Below are positions 1 to 13,795 of a DNA stretch of 64,000 bases, piece by piece (position 1 is the first letter of the stretch; every line of letters starts with the position of its first letter). The notes under the pieces were generated by a model that was not told where the DNA came from, ran no database searches, and saw only the letters and a program-made list of their open reading frames with translations. The stretch is from Rhizomys pruinosus. Taxonomy: Eukaryota; Chordata; Mammalia; Rodentia; Spalacidae. The translations under genes were made by a program, and so were the position numbers. The stretch lies in contig VZQC01009573.1 in the NCBI GenBank assembly GCA_009823505.1, positions 695,345-759,344 of the forward strand. The letters run 5' to 3'.

Positions 1-357
1 TTCCCACAAATAGAAGGGATCAAAGTTCCACATTCAAAATCCAAATTGTAAAGAAAGCTATATGCACTCAAGGTTCATTATCATATTAATTTCTCTTCAT
101 ACTCTTGTACTGAAAGTGTCACCAGATTATATGGAGCAGTTAAGACAGACAGAATAGACAGAATGTTCGCTATTATCACTCAAGCATCCAAACCAGGGAG
201 TTTAATTTTGTATGTTTGGTTTGGGTTTGGGTTCTGGAGGAAAAATGATGGCTAGTTTTTCAATTATATCACTCTATCACTTAAAACATCGTCCTATTTA
301 CCAGGAATATACCTCAGATGCCCAGGCACGGCATTTGGTATCAGAACTATTATGAGC

Positions 358-590
358 CACATAGGCCAGGTGTGGTGGCACAAGCTGTAATCTTAGCACT
401 CAGGAGGCTGAGGCAAGTTGATCTTGAGTTCAAGGCCAGCCTGGGCTACATAAGTTTCAAGTCAGTCTGCGGTAGACAAACCTTATCTCAAAAAGCTAAA
501 GACTAGAGAGTGGTAAGGCAGATATCTGCTTAGCATTCACAAGACCTTGGACTCAATCCCCAGCCCCCAACCCCCCAAAAGCCACAAATC
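358..590 (+). repeat. B1 SINE followed by an ID-like tail
   Basis: B1 body from about 360 to 500 (GCCAGGTGTGGTGGCACA start, CTCAAAAAG end). It is joined to an ID/B4-like tRNA-derived segment with a degraded B box and a short C/A-rich end. The flanks, 1-357 and 591-2040, are unique A+T-rich intergenic DNA with no gene seen. Confidence 0.75.
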
Positions 591-2044
591 TTTAGTTCAA
601 GATATGATGGTCTATCCACTCCTACATATATGCAAATTAGAACACCAAAGTTTCCAAAATCACATTACCTTATCATTTAAAACTCAAGATCAAGAATCAT
701 CAAGTTTGTGAGTAAATTCTTCCAGCAAATAATTTTTTTTTGTCTTCAAATAATTTTAACAGCAGGACCGTGGCTGAAATTTGGAGTGCTGCCACTAATG
801 ACTACCAGGGCTTTTAATGAGTGTTCTTTCTTTTTATCTCTTCATAACATTCTCCAAAGACATTCCTAACTCAGCTAAACAGTGCTCTCCTGAAAAGTCT
901 ACTCTCTCCATAAGTGAATGCTTTCTTTCAAATAATACTACATTTCTATTACACTTGTTGTATTTTTAAAATTCGACATTATTCAATTAATATTTCACCA
1001 TGTCAGTATTTTGCATATGACCAAAAATATTTGTGAAAGAACAGATGTCAATGGATTTTTGAAACAGATGGATAGTTATGGGGAAACATGGTAAAAACAA
1101 AGTTTAACGTACAGTGAATGTGCTTAAACTCCCTCATATCTTTTCAAGAGAATTGAATGAACTTTAAGATAAGCTACTCGCACCTAATTAGAAGACAATT
1201 CATTGCAAGTAGATTATTTTCAATATTCTAATTAAATATAAAAGCAACAAATAAGATCTTGTAACTAAATTCTTCCAATGCACAAATTTCCATCTAAATT
1301 TAACTTAGTAGGTAATAAACAGTTCCCATTTTAATATGACACACAAGTCATAAAAATAACACCTAACATCATGGTTAACATGCCAAGTCCTGTTCTTGGT
1401 GTCATGTATGTAGCTTTCATCTTATCCCCAGAACAAACCTATCAGGCAAGAAATAGTCTGCTCATCTAAGACAAAGAACACTTGAGTAAAGTTGCCAAGG
1501 TCAGATGGGAAATAATCTGACCACCTAATTTCGCTTCTGATCATTACTATGAGCTGACTTAGCAGTATGGTGAATGTGTCATATGTTCTGCATATGATAA
1601 AACGTGCAAATATCACAGCTGCACTGACTAAGGCTATACACATTGTTGTACAATGCAAGCCTTTCTAGTAGCTGTGTGAGCCAAGAATACATCACTGAAT
1701 TTCTCCTAGCATCTGTTTTCTTTCTATAAAATGAAGAAACAGATCTTACTTCCTGTCTACTTACTGGTAGAGTTTACAAGCATTATGCATGAAAAATGTT
1801 AGCAGAGTTGTTGGCATACAAGTATTCCATAAATATTATTAGCCATCACTAAGACATTTTTATTTTCATAAATTCTTATGTTAGTAGTAGTATTTTCTAA
1901 AAAAATAAAATCAATCAATAATCAATACTAAGATAATCAAAGTTTATGAAATTATGACTCAGTCTCAAAGTATATAGCACAATTTTGAAATGGAAAAGGC
2001 AACTACTTGTTTATATGCATCTATCTGAAGTGCCTAGATAGATC

Positions 2045-2150
2045 CAGACACAGTAGAACACTCCTATAATCCCAGCACCAGAAAGGCTAAGGCAGGACTG
2101 AATCTGAGGCCAGCATGAGCTACAAGGCAAAACCCTGCTTCAAATAAAGC
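2045..2150 (+). repeat. Old diverged B1 SINE
   Basis: Recognisable by TAATCCCAGCACC and GAGGCCAGCATGAGCTAC, but strongly diverged. Confidence 0.65.
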
Positions 2151-2335
2151 ACCTAGGTATGCAATGAAAATGTTTTGGATATTGTAGGAACTTAGATACA
2201 GTTCCCTGACATCAAAAATATACAAATTAACAGAAGAATAGACCCAATACACCAAAATTTTAGGCTATTTCCCTATGCACCTATAATGTTTCAAGTTTTC
2301 CTTTGCTTTTGGAAGTGTGTAAAAAGTAGGTAGAT

Positions 2336-2505
2336 TGCCGGTCATGGTGGAGCATGCCTTTAATCCTAGCACTCACTCAGGAGGCAGAGGCAGGCAGATC
2401 TTTGTGAGTTCAAGGCCAGCTTGGTCTACAGAGTGAGTTCCAGGACAGCTGGGGATACAGGGAGATCCTGTCTCAAAAAGACCTCCCCCCCCCCGAAAAA
2501 AAAGT
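2336..2505 (+). repeat. B1 SINE
   Basis: Near-complete B1 with CCTTTAATCCTAGCAC and GTTCAAGGCCAGC boxes. It ends in CTCAAAAAGACC followed by a C run and an A run. Confidence 0.85.
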
Positions 2506-2550
2506 AGGTAGAAAAGTTGCTTGAAAATACTCCTAAGATAACTAACACTA

Positions 2551-2778
2551 CGGCTAGAGAGATGGCTCAGTGGTTAAGAGCACCAGTGCCTCTTCCAGAG
2601 GACCCAGGTTCGATTCCCAGCACCCACATGGTGGCTAAAAACCATCTGAAACTTCAGTTCCAGGGGATCCAACACCCTCTTCTGGCATATGCAGGCACTG
2701 CATGCATGTAGTCCATTTACATACATGAAAGCAAAACACTCATACACATAAAATAGAAATAAATTTTTTAAAAGATAA
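2551..2778 (+). repeat. B2/B3-type SINE
   Basis: The tRNA-like head (GAGAGATGGCTCAGTGGTTA, then GGTTCGATTCC) holds pol III A and B boxes. It is followed by the CAGTTCCAGGGGATCC body and an AATAAA-like tail. Short form, without the internal duplication. Confidence 0.85.
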
Positions 2779-2794
2779 CACTGAAGCCTTTTGG

Positions 2795-2944
2795 GTTGGT
2801 TTTGGTTTTGTTTTTGAGACAGGGTCTCCCTGTAGCCCCAGCTGGCCTGGAACTTACTATGCAGACCAAGCTGCCCTCAATTTCACAGATCTACCTGCCT
2901 CTGCCTCCCAGGTGCTGGGATTAAAAGACCTATGCCACACCTGG
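2795..2944 (-). repeat. B1 SINE
   Basis: Reverse-oriented B1: T-rich start, GAGACAGGGTCTCCCTGTAG, and CACACCTGGCCC at the end. Confidence 0.85.
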
Positions 2945-4114
2945 CCCACTAAAGGCCTTTTGATAGAGTCATATGAAAACCTACTACAGAAGCTTCTTTC
3001 AACATACATATATATTAAATGTAGTTACCCTGTAAGAGGGGTTAAACAGCCCTAACCAAGACCATAGGCTAACAAATTTTCAAAAATTCCAGTGCCAAGA
3101 ATGAACTTCCTCTTTGGGAGTTGTTGACCAGGGATCCCATAGATCCTCAAATACTAGCTATTGCCACTGACCATGGTTACCCATCAGAATTTAATGGTAA
3201 GATCCTATTGCTGAAGAAACCACAAATCTGAATTACAGAACAAACAGGGAGAAATCAAGCTGGTCCTTACCTTGAAGCTACATCTCTGCTCACTAGCTTT
3301 CATAGTACTAAAAGGTGCTATGCATGTGCCTGACAGAGAAAGGCAATCTTCAACCTTACCCAGAGTGAACCCTGCAGTGACAAGTGGCTTGGTAAAATAC
3401 ATCCACTGGTGCAATAGTGGCAAGAATATTATAGGAGTAACCAACCAACCACCTTCTAATTGGATATAGACTGGCTTCACAACAGGGAGTCCATACTGTT
3501 ATCAGCGCCAAGAGCCTATGATTAGACAGGTAACAGATCACAGGGAAGACTCTTCGATCATTCTGCTAAATACACATATTAATTGACTCTTAATGACTTA
3601 CTGTTATACCCATAGATTAGTGCTTCTCTCAACTCTCACCAGAGAAGATTCTTCTAGCAGCAGATGGAGATAACATAGAGACCTACAACTGGTCAATGTG
3701 CAGAAAGAAAATACAGAGTCCTCAATCCTAAATGGGACACCTACATTATACCTTCTCCTCCCAAAGGATCATTGTGGAAAAGTTGATAGATTCTAAGAGC
3801 CAGAGGTGGTAGACGAATACAAAGAAACGTTGTCTGGACACTGCAAAGTAGTTGCACATATAAACCCACCATACTTGACAGGATACACAAGACCTGTGCA
3901 AACCCAAGGCAGATGGGGGCCCAGCATGGATGGAGGAGATGAACAGGAAACCCCGGCCCTAATTGAGGATCTATTGGTAACTGATGTATGCTGGGAGAGA
4001 GTCAGTTTTCCTTACTGGTGTGACATCTGGTAGGTTGACTAGACCCCAAGGGATAAACCCGCACATGAGAACCATAGACTTGATAAACCTTTGGAAAAAA
4101 AAAAAAAAAAAAAA
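2945..4114 (+). repeat. Poly(A)-tailed interspersed repeat, family not assigned
   Basis: About 1.15 kb beginning CACTAAAGGCCTTTTGATAG and ending in a run of about 20 A at 4095-4114, so probably retroposed. The same first 50-60 bases recur at 36277-36325. It has no long reading frame; the frames of 60-90 codons on both strands are not coding-like. I read it as a LINE-derived rodent repeat but could not name the family. Confidence 0.5.
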
Positions 4115-5060
4115 GAAATAATAACAATGTAAGTTGAAGGGGGGCAGTAGTAAGGTGGGAAGAAGGGACAGGAGTCTGAAAATGATCAATATACACTGTG
4201 AAATTCTTGTAGCAATAATTTTTTTTAAAAGAAAACACTCCTCCTCCCAAATTCAGTATGAAATGAGGATTCAAAAGAAAAGTTGTAAATGCGCTGACAT
4301 GCCTATCTTCATTACCCCAAATGTTTCAGCTATTTGGTACTAATGATCTCTTTTAAACAGAATACAAAAAGGCAGGCAAGAGCTAGATGCTGGGAGGAAT
4401 GAGATAAAGATGCAAACTACAAAAAGAGGAGATGGATTGATAAAGTTAGTGAAGTGAAAATAATTGTTGGTAACAAAGTGAAATGTGTTTTTACTCTACA
4501 TTTTACCATGTGGCTAATGCTAGAGAAACCAAGCTATCAGCTGCTTCTAAGATTGCCTATCCTTAATCTTTTTAGCTCATAAAATCAGTGGGGAGAAAGA
4601 ATAGTGTGAGTACAGGAGGATTTTGTCCAGGAGCATAGCCAGCACCATACACCCTATAGCTTGGCTTCAGGCCAACTCTGAGAGCCACAGCTAAATCAAA
4701 TCCTTACAGATGATGGGATTCTTTTAAAAACTAACTTCTACAACTCCAAAATAAGGCTAAAAAATATTGCTTTGAGCTACTGAAGGACACCTAGAAACCT
4801 AACTTCTAAATCTTAGAAGCATTTCTATGTCACTTTCGTAGTCACACTGTTTGAAGCGATCTTTTGCAACCTCACAGCAGGGAATGATATCCATGTGTGC
4901 CTATTTTTCATAATACCTGTAACCTCTTATAATCACAACACAAACCACAGAAAAACCACAAAACTTTCCACTACTACATTCATAGTTTTAAAACTAAGCA
5001 GAACAATTTATTGTCTGTAATTCAATATAACAAAATTTTCTTTTAAAAATGTGAAGGTAC
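4115..5060. other. Intergenic DNA without recognisable features
   Basis: A+T-rich unique sequence. Nothing coding or clearly repetitive was seen. Confidence 0.6.
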
Positions 5061-5385
5061 AGGGCTGGAGAGATAGCTCTGTGGTTAAGAGCACTGACTG
5101 CTCTTGCAGAGGACCCGGGTTCAATTCCCAGCATCCACATGGCAGCTAAGAACCATCTTTAAGCCAGGCACAATGGAGCACGCCTTTAATCCTAGCACTC
5201 AGGAGGCAGAGGCAGGAGGATCTCTGTGAGTTCAAGGCCAGCCTGGTCTACAAAGTAAGTTCCAGGCCAGCTGCTGCCTCAGGGGAAAAAAAAAAAAAAG
5301 CACTATAGGCCGCCCTCTTCTGACTTCCATGGGCATTGCAGACAAAGGTGCACTTACATACATATAGGCACAACACCCATACACA

Positions 5386-5427
<42 letters not shown>

Positions 5428-5432
5428 GTGAA
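5061..5432 (+). repeat. B2/B3-type SINE split by a B1 insertion
   Basis: The SINE head is at 5061-5160. A B1 with its A-run is inserted at about 5161-5299. The SINE resumes at about 5300 with CCCTCTTCTGACTTCCATGG and ends in (AAAT)n at about 5389-5426. The order shows the B1 is the younger insertion. Confidence 0.85.
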
Positions 5433-5784
5433 GGTACTTTTCAACAGTAAAAACAGCCTGGGCAAACCAAACACTGAGCTTTATAAACAAAACTAATCAA
5501 AAAAAATAAAGGATAGATCATTTCTATTTTTTCCAGGGGCTTCTTCTTAAAGTGAAAAAAAAAAGTGAACAAACTAAGTTAATACCCCAGTAAATGCGCA
5601 CATTCTAAGAAACACTTGCCTACTGACAGCCAGGCCTCACCCACTTCTCACTTGTACTACCCAATCTTATGAAGTTGAGGCCTAGCATTGTATCTGTTAT
5701 TGTCTCTCCTCTGTCACCATACTTAGGAATAGAAGGTATCTTTAGTAAGGAAAATAAATTCTCTAGAAAAATTCCTTTTATTTT

Positions 5785-5878
5785 GTTGTTTCTTGAGATA
5801 AGGTCAGAACTCACAATCCTGCCTCTGTTTCCCAAGTGCCGGGATTACAAACATGTACCATCATACCTAGCTTAGAAA
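5785..5878 (-). repeat. B1 fragment
   Basis: Reverse-oriented left half of a B1 (CCTCTGTTTCCCAAGTGCCG, then CATACCTAGCT), truncated. DNA from 5880 to 6580 is unique and A+T-rich, with no gene. Confidence 0.65.
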
Positions 5879-6579
5879 AACTCTTAATTGATCAAACAGC
5901 AGCAAAACTAGACATACTTTTATAGACAGAAATATGTCTAAATATAAAAACTAGTTCCTGATGATTATGTACTTGTTCCTCACTACAACAACAAAATTAT
6001 ATGAACACTGTTCATATAAACAACGTGCAGAAAAGCTTCTGGCACAAATTTCTTAGGTCTCTTGTCCTCAAGAGCCTCAAACCTAAACCTCTGAAATTAG
6101 AGAACTTGAGAACCAAAATAAACCCAAAAAGTAAGGACGAAGATCAGAAAGAAACAGGAACAATACATACTTACTAAATAATCCTTGTTTGTTCTACCTT
6201 TCTGAACTGGTCCCAGTGAATATCCTGTTATGTCTAATATGATCCCTATTATGATAAAATGCTGCCCCCATCTTTCTAACCCCCTCTAATGCATGTTCTA
6301 ACATAGTCCATAATCCCTGGAACACTCATTTTCTTCTTCTAAAGTCCTATTCTATGGCACAATTATTGAGGAGGAAACATATTGTGAACAGTCTTGTGAA
6401 GCCAGTGGGTGAAGTAAGGGATTTCCAGTGTTGGCCTCCCCTCCACCAATATCAGGCTGTTTTTCGTTCTTCCCTAAAGTACTTAACAGGTAAAGCAGAG
6501 TGGGAAAGGTTGACGTAGAGTATGTACTGTGTGTAGCAATGCACAAAAAGATAACACCTTGCGAATGTCAAAAATACAG

Positions 6580-9525
6580 GTTTAATAATGTGCAACTAAC
6601 GAGGATGGTTTATAAATTAAATACCACCTACACATTTGGTCCCTAAATATATTATGCTATTAGTCATTGAACTTAGACCTAGAAGTACAAATTTTCCATC
6701 TGTGAAAAAGTAATCTGTTTTTAAATTAAAGAGAAATCATTACTTTTTAAAAAATAAAACTATCAGAAAATAATTCAAGTGCAGCTGCTCATAGTCACTG
6801 AGTAAGTTTGATAAAACATTTAGGTTTCAACCAATGCACCTTTGTGGAAGCACATTTAGCTGAAGTAACTTTTAGTCTGGTTTATTTTCATCACATAGAG
6901 TACATTTTTCCAACAAGAACATGTACATTCATATAGAACATTTCCAGCAACAATTACAGTCTTTCTAATTTCCTTTCACAGTATATTTTAGTGCAAAGCA
7001 CTGAAAATGGTAAATGTTTTTCTAACTATAGAAGCATTTTATTATGACCTTCTAGATCTTCCACATTTAAAATTTTATACAAAAAGTATATGGATGGACA
7101 GGGTTCATTCTAAGTACAGGTGTGAACCTACATAAAAACATGGTATAGTTTCTGCAGTACCTTTTCAAATAATTTGACACAAATTACTAAAAAATAAAGA
7201 GTTCCTAAAAAGTACAAAATATTGATACACAAAAACCTGCCCAAACTTTCATAAAGATAGATGTCTTTTTTCCTAAAATCTTGATTACAAAAAAATGGAC
7301 AAGAATTCATTATTTTTTTTAATTTTACAGTAGGAATCGAATATTATCTAAAGTGGTCATTTAAATTTTTTTTCCTTAGGAGAAAAAGAAAAATAAGGGT
7401 TTATGTCCCTAACTTCCTTTTTTAGCAGTATTTAAAGAAACAAACAAGTAACATAAGAAGTGGCTGCACATGGATTGTCGGCATCTATAAAATACCAGCA
7501 AGCTATTTACTACCTTCATACAAACATTAGTAAGTGTGTGGTCTTTAAAAAAATAGGAACTGAGAAATAAGATTGCATCTATCATTAAAGTGCTTTATAT
7601 AAAATTTAAAGGGAAATAGGGGAATGTTTAATTTTCATAAAAACCTCAGATGTTTGTTTACAAATGAAAAATGTAATGATCTATGCATAAAAATGAACTG
7701 GAACTTTTCTGTAGTATATATTTTAGAATAAAACTTTCAAACATTTAAGTGCTAAAGAGAAACTTACTAATAAATGGATACAAAAAATGATTATAAATAT
7801 TTAGGCTACCAAATATTTATAATTTACTGATCCTAATTTCTCTTTTGATCCTAACATACTCACTAGAAAATCATCTTTATCTATATAATCCAGATGTAAA
7901 TTCTGTCAAATCAAACAAAGCTTAAACCACTAAAAATACAAAGTTATGTCAATTGAAAATTGATATTTTCTTCAAGCTGTTGATCATTTTAATCAACAAA
8001 TTATATGGAAAATAAAATTCCCAACATTTTTGTAGAAACTGTAGACCACATGTGGAAGGTCAAAGTGGTTAGCTGACGGACTATGAAGACATTACATAAT
8101 ATCACAGCTACTGTAAAGTGCTGGATGGGCATTGCCTTAGGAACTGGTTAGATGGTTATTATTTTAGTCAGAAATCAGCAGTTACAGATGAAAATTTATG
8201 AAAATGTTCTTTTTTTGTTTTCCTCATAGTACCATGTGAAGACGTTTAGTGGTTATAACAACAACTTAAAGTCTTTCCACAAAAATGAACTCCAAACCTT
8301 TTCGTACATCACTTGAAGTTATCTGAGGAGAAATGGGAATAAATGAACACTTTTGAGTTTGCCAATAAAACCTTGGTCTTAAAATTACACAACAGTAAAT
8401 GACTTCTAAAGGATAAGTTTCAGCTCAAGTTTTCCACACAAGGCAAAACAAAGTGTGATAATCAAACCACAACATAACATACTAAGCATTCAAACTAAGT
8501 ATTTTGCTTTAGAACCTGTATCTCAAACTAACTTAATACTAAGAACATTAAATGTCTTATTACAAGGGGCAGAGGTGCTGAAATTAACTTAAAAAATATG
8601 GAGACCTGCAAACACAAGTACAGAGAATCTATTCCTTATTTTATATTGTATTTTAAAAACTCTAATTTGTTCCAAAAACTTCTTTTAAAAGTAGTATTTT
8701 GCTTTCTTCCAAACGGATTTCTTTAACTTTCCTGTTTATGTACAATCACCCACAAATAAAAATCACTTAAAATAATACTACATTGAAATGACTAAAAAAA
8801 TTAATAAGCAAAAAGGGGAAAATGAGTATCTGGATCTAAATAATCTTTTTTTTCCCTACAGAACAAAACTAAAGAATTCCCTAACTGGCACTCTGAAAAT
8901 GAAAAAAATTCAAACTTTTGTTCACCATTTTTTTTTTCCCTTTTGCCTAGAAGTAGTGTGTTTAAAGTAAATAAATGCTTATCATTCTAAATTCAATCTT
9001 TTTTTTCCTAAGTACAGAACTTTATTTAACCATCATAGATTAATTTTTTTAAATAATTTAAGTGCCTTAAAAATTTCCTGTAATTATGTCCTTCATAAAT
9101 TCAATATATTTAACTTTCCTATGTGCATTAAAATTAGTACTATGTCAAAAAAAATAGTACTATGTCACTGAATCAAATTAAACCTGTACAAACTTAAACA
9201 CAAGACTTCTATGTAAACATATGCCAAAATAACTATATGCATTTTACAATATTAAAAGGAAAGCGCTGACCTTGTATCATCTACCTAAAACTGCATTGCA
9301 ATGTCTTGTGGAAGTTCTGAAATTAACTTTTGTTCCCAAGCCACTTGAATAAAGGTCACTGAAGAGATGAATGCAATCTGCACCCCTCTTGTAGTTCCTA
9401 CTTCTATATATGGAAGCAAGTGTGTGTTAAAATGCAACTAACTATAAATTATGATAAAATGATTTTTTTTTCTTTAGTTCAATCGGGGGGGGGGGGGTAA
9501 AAAAGCAAAACTCTGTAACTGTTCC
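6580..9525 (-). other. Znf800: ZNF800 3' untranslated region (end inferred)
   Basis: The A+T-rich stretch after the stop codon is almost free of SINEs for about 2.9 kb, unlike the flanking DNA, as expected for a retained 3' UTR. Minus-strand poly(A) signals AATAAA lie at 9026-9021, 7043-7038 and 6896-6891, and a variant ATTAAA at 6586-6581. More than one transcript end is possible. A run of 13 C on the minus strand (about 9497-9485) sits 29 bases after the stop codon. No significant reading frame is present. The true end needs 3' transcript data. Confidence 0.6.
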
Positions 9526-11225
9526 TCACCAGACAAGAGCCTTAGATCTTGTACTTCGGCCTTTGGTTTTGTTTCCTTCGGGTGAATTGGAAGCATTTGC
9601 CTTATGAGTTTTCTTATGATGTTCAAGATAAGTCTTTTTGGCAAATGCCTTTCCACATTTATTGCATCTGTGAAGAGAAAAGTTTTTTGTGACTTTTACT
9701 TCAATACCAACGTCAGCTACCTCATACTTTTTACTAGGAGAATTAGAAGTGCCATCATGTTTCGAATCATTATGTTTTGCTTCATCCCTTGAAGGACCTC
9801 TTTTTGCCACTTTATTGAGAACAAAATCAATAGGCTTTTTTATAGCTCTAATCTCTAAACTGGCTGTTATTTTCCCAAGATAGCGAGATGACTTTTTATG
9901 AACCACAGTTATATGTCGTATCACATCACGTTTCCGGCGAGTTTCATAAGTGCAAAGAGGACACTTGTAGAATTTAACATAAATGTTATTTCCATCTGTG
10001 TGCAACTCAATGTGTTTGGTCAAGTTCTGTTTGGAAGTAAACTGACGTTTACAAAGTTTACAGTAAAGCTGCTTAAAGTCAAAGCCAGCTGAAAGTTTTG
10101 GTTTCCTGGGTTTTTGCTGGCCACCTGCAGCTGATGGACTAGTTGATTTAGGGCTTTCAGAGTCTTGTTTAACTTTATTTTTCTGTGCTGCCGGTGTGTT
10201 CTTTTTTTCATTTGAATGATTTGTTCCCTTTAATTCATTCTGTGGAGAATGGGAAATGGAAGGGGGTGAAGATTCTACAGAATCTGCTGGTTCAACTGTA
10301 AGGTTTATTTCTGAACTGTTGGCAGTATTATTAGGGCCTTTTTCTCTTTTAGAATTTGTTCCAGAAAGAGTTATCTTGTGGACAATTTGCATATGTCTTT
10401 TAAGCATTATTTGTGAACTATATTTCCTCTTGCAAAGGAGGCATTTGCATGCAGTTAAACTGTATTCAGCTTTTGAAGACGACTTTTGTTTTCGAGTCTT
10501 AAAAGATTTTTTAGGAGAAACAGAATCCAGGAACAAAGGCTGCCCAGGCTTTGTTGCTATATCAGGAGTGATTGAATCCCTCCTTAGTCCTCTATGAACT
10601 TCATCAAAATGCCTCCTTACATTCGCTTTTGTAGCAAATGATTTACAACAAACTGGACAACTCCTACTCAATGGAACTAGAACATTCTTACTGCGTCCTT
10701 TTGACGACTGGCTGGGATTCTTCCGTGTTTCAATATACTTTTTTAGTTCTTCCATCTTTTTCTTGTGTACTTTTCGGATGTGACGACGAACACCTCGTCT
10801 AGAATTGAACTCTTTTCTACAAAGACAGCATATCAATTGGTGACCAAAGTCAGAACTGTCAGACATTTCCGAGTCAGCATGTGGTTCCTGAGGTTGTTCA
10901 TCAGTAGCAGTAGGTACAACTTCCTCTGGAACAACCTCTGAAGGAGGAGGTTCCACAGTTTCTACCTCTGTATCTGCATCTGGGACTGTTTTGGGCTGCT
11001 CTGTATTAGTTTCCTGTATTTGAACTTCAGTTTGTTCAGGAGTACTGCTTGACTCTGTAACTTCGGCAGGATTATCAGTCCTTGAAATATACTGGAATAC
11101 TGCATTCTGATTAGTTTCTATGGGTTCCAGCTTAATAATATATTCTCTCTTGTCCATTCTTGGATATATGGCTTCTAGGAGATCATTTATGGCTTGGCTT
11201 TGTTTATCATTTACATCAGGAAGGT
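9526..11225 (-). CDS. Znf800: ZNF800 last coding exon (residues 101-666, zinc fingers 2-7)
   Basis: A 1,700-base exon after the acceptor TTCTTAACAG (last base 11226). It contains 22 codons before the internal Met at residue 124 and runs to TGA at 9528-9526, ending in KALVW. Six C2H2 fingers are visible: about 233-254, 290-311, 362-383, 489-509, 522-543 and 621-641. Four end in H-x4-H rather than H-x3-H. The linkers are long and lack the TGEKP linker of KRAB-type arrays. Residues about 124-225 are acidic and rich in E, P, T and Q; residues about 385-480 are Ser/Pro/Lys-rich and probably disordered. No KRAB, SCAN or BTB domain is present. The frame is intact, with no stop or frameshift. DNA or cofactor binding is expected from the family but not shown here. 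Confidence 0.97.
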
Positions 11226-11329
11226 CTGTTAAGAAAAAAAAAAATTTTAATCTGAAATAATTACCCTGCCCTAATGATCTAAAATTTTTAAATATGTTAC
11301 AATACTTTTGTTATTACAAATTTTTTTTG

Positions 11330-11474
11330 GTCTTTTTGAGACAGGGTCTCCCTGTAGCCCCAGCTGTCCTGGAATTCACTCTGTAAACCAGGATGGCCTT
11401 GAACTCACAAAGATCCACCTACTCTGCCTCCCAAGTGCTAGGATTAAATGTGTGCACCACCACGCCTGGCCACA
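11330..11474 (-). repeat. B1 SINE in ZNF800 intron
   Basis: Reverse-oriented full B1, 100 bases into the intron after the large exon's acceptor. It is on the same strand as the gene. Confidence 0.85.
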
Positions 11475-11656
11475 AATTTGTTTTTATAGCAACATTATCT
11501 ACTTTTCAGTACTTTATGAACAAAATGCCTAGTATTAGCTAAACTAAAACTTTCCTTAACCTTATCATCATGGTATACAAATATTAGGAAGGTATAACCT
11601 AAAGAGCTATTTCTGCTTCTAGGTGTTCTTATTACAAAATACATAAGCACGGTCTA

Positions 11657-11702
11657 GTGAGTGAGTTCCAGGACAGCTGGAACTATAGGGAGACCCTGTC
11701 TC

Positions 11703-11725
<23 letters not shown>
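11657..11725 (+). repeat. B1 3' fragment with A-run
   Basis: GAGTTCCAGGACAGCTGGAA, then CCCTGTCTC and about 23 A. Only the 3' end of a B1 is present. Confidence 0.7.
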
Positions 11726-11733
<8 letters not shown>

Positions 11734-12285
11734 AAAATACATAAGCACATGGATGGTCTTAAACAATAAAAATACTATTTCTTTAACTGAAAATTATTTT
11801 AGAGTACCAAAGCCAACTCAATTGCTTATGATCCAGGATGGATAAAAATATCATTAAAAATGTAAATACATAAATGGTCTAATGAAACAGTAACAGTATT
11901 CTTGTTGATATAAGCCTTAATAAACAAGGTAGCCTAATTGTATTAGGACATTTGAATATCTTACAGAAATAAAAGGCATATTTGCAAGCCCACATAATTG
12001 ACTTAAGGTATGCAACCTGGTCCTATACTGTAATTTTCTAAATATGAAAAAAGTTTTACTAAAACAGATGGCTAAAACTTATATATTTATTTTGCAAATG
12101 GAGCTAGTTTTATTTTCTTATACAATAGCAATACCCACTCTAGGCTATAAATAGTCTACTGCAACAAAGTTGACTAACATAATTATGTTTCCAAATCCAA
12201 TTCTAAAATCTAGTTACAAATAAATCACCAAATCATTATAGATCTTTTAATCTACTCTTTTCCTTTCTTTTCCCATTTTTCATGT

Positions 12286-12600
12286 GTCTGTGGTATGTAT
12301 GTATACATGTGTGGGTACCTGTTGTGGGAACATGTGTGCTCACATTCAAGTGGAGGCCCAAGGTTCACTGCTACAAGTGTCCTCCACTGCTCTTCCACCT
12401 TAACCACCTTAATCAGGGCCTCGCACCCACAGCTTGCCAATATGTCTAGTCTTCCTAGCCAGCCTGCTCTCGGAATTCTGTCTCATTCTTCTGAGGCTGG
12501 AAATACAGGTGGGCCACCACATAGGTTTTGGGAATCTGAACTCTAATCCTCAAGCTTGCATGACAAGTACTTTAAGCACTGAGCAATCTCCTCGGCCCCT
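12286..12600 (-). repeat. tRNA-derived SINE (B3-like), diverged
   Basis: Reverse-oriented. It ends in AAGCACTGAGCAATCTCCTC, the complement of a tRNA-derived SINE head, with a TG-rich start. The body is diverged. Confidence 0.6.
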
Positions 12601-12834
12601 TTTTCTTTTTTTAAATAATAAACTAGAGTGACAATATTTTTTTAAGTTTTTGTAGAATTGTCAAGAAGAACACACAACAATCTAACAAATCTATTTCACT
12701 ACTTCTTACCGATACGACCTAAACAAAATGAAACATACCAAAAAATAAAATACTATTTTAATTAAAAGGTTAGATTTTGAAACTAATTTCTATAGACTGC
12801 CTTTTCATTTATAGTTCAACAGTAATAAATGCAT

Positions 12835-12985
12835 CCAGGCATGGTGGTGCATGCCTTTAAACTAAACACTCAGGAGGCAGAGGTTGGTGGATATCTATGA
12901 GTTCAAGGTCAGCCTGGTCTACATAGTAAGTTCCAGGATATCTGGGGCTACAGGGAGACCCTGTCTCACAAAGATCAAAAACAAA
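12835..12985 (+). repeat. B1 SINE
   Basis: CCAGGCATGGTGGTGCATGC to CCCTGTCTCACAAAGATC, lying in a ZNF800 intron. Confidence 0.85.
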
Positions 12986-13795
12986 AGAAGTTCAATAAGA
13001 TAAAATATAAGTACATGGACTGTCCTAAACTAAAATATTACTTGTTTTTAGTCTCAAATTTTTAGACTAATAAAAACTATTCAAAGTTATTATAACCCAG
13101 GATGGATAAAATATCAAAGAATGCTACCATATGAATGATTTTTTATAAAACATAACCATAGTCTTAGTGTAAAAATTTCTAGGCAAATAGAGAATTTGTT
13201 TCATCTGTACTCTATAACATACTTTAAGATATGTTGATAATAATTAAAGCAATATTTTGGTATTTGCATTATAACTCCATACCAAAAAGGTGAAGTTGAA
13301 AAATGGGTAAGATCCACAATGATTCTATAGTATCAGGCTGACAAACTAAGTGCTACATTTTCTAAGTCCACAAAATTTGAATCCCCGAACAAAAAGTAAT
13401 GAAATGACCTACTATTAATGCGTTTTAAAGAATTTAAAATCTTTAAACCAAGAAAATAATATCACTATACATACTGCTTACTTATTCATACAAAAATATA
13501 CTTAATTCAAAAACCATTTGGTTATTAGTATGCCACTTGCCTTCATCAAAATAAGTAATACTCTCAAGTTAGTCTGTGACACAATCTAGTTTTTTTTTTT
13601 TTAATTTTGCATGGATGACACAATCTAATTCTTATAAAGTGACATCTAAGGAAATTTCACTGAGAAACTGATTTTTCAAGTCAGGATCCAGAAAATACTA
13701 GAAAGGTTAATGAATACTTTAAGGCTCTCTACCATTCCCAAGAAATCTACTAACCTGCTCACTCTTTAATGTTTATTGAAAGCATTCTTTTTTTA

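Noticed and set aside
3205..4033. Frames of 60-91 codons in the 2945-4114 repeat
   Set aside because: Short, on both strands, in an interspersed repeat; no recognisable domain.
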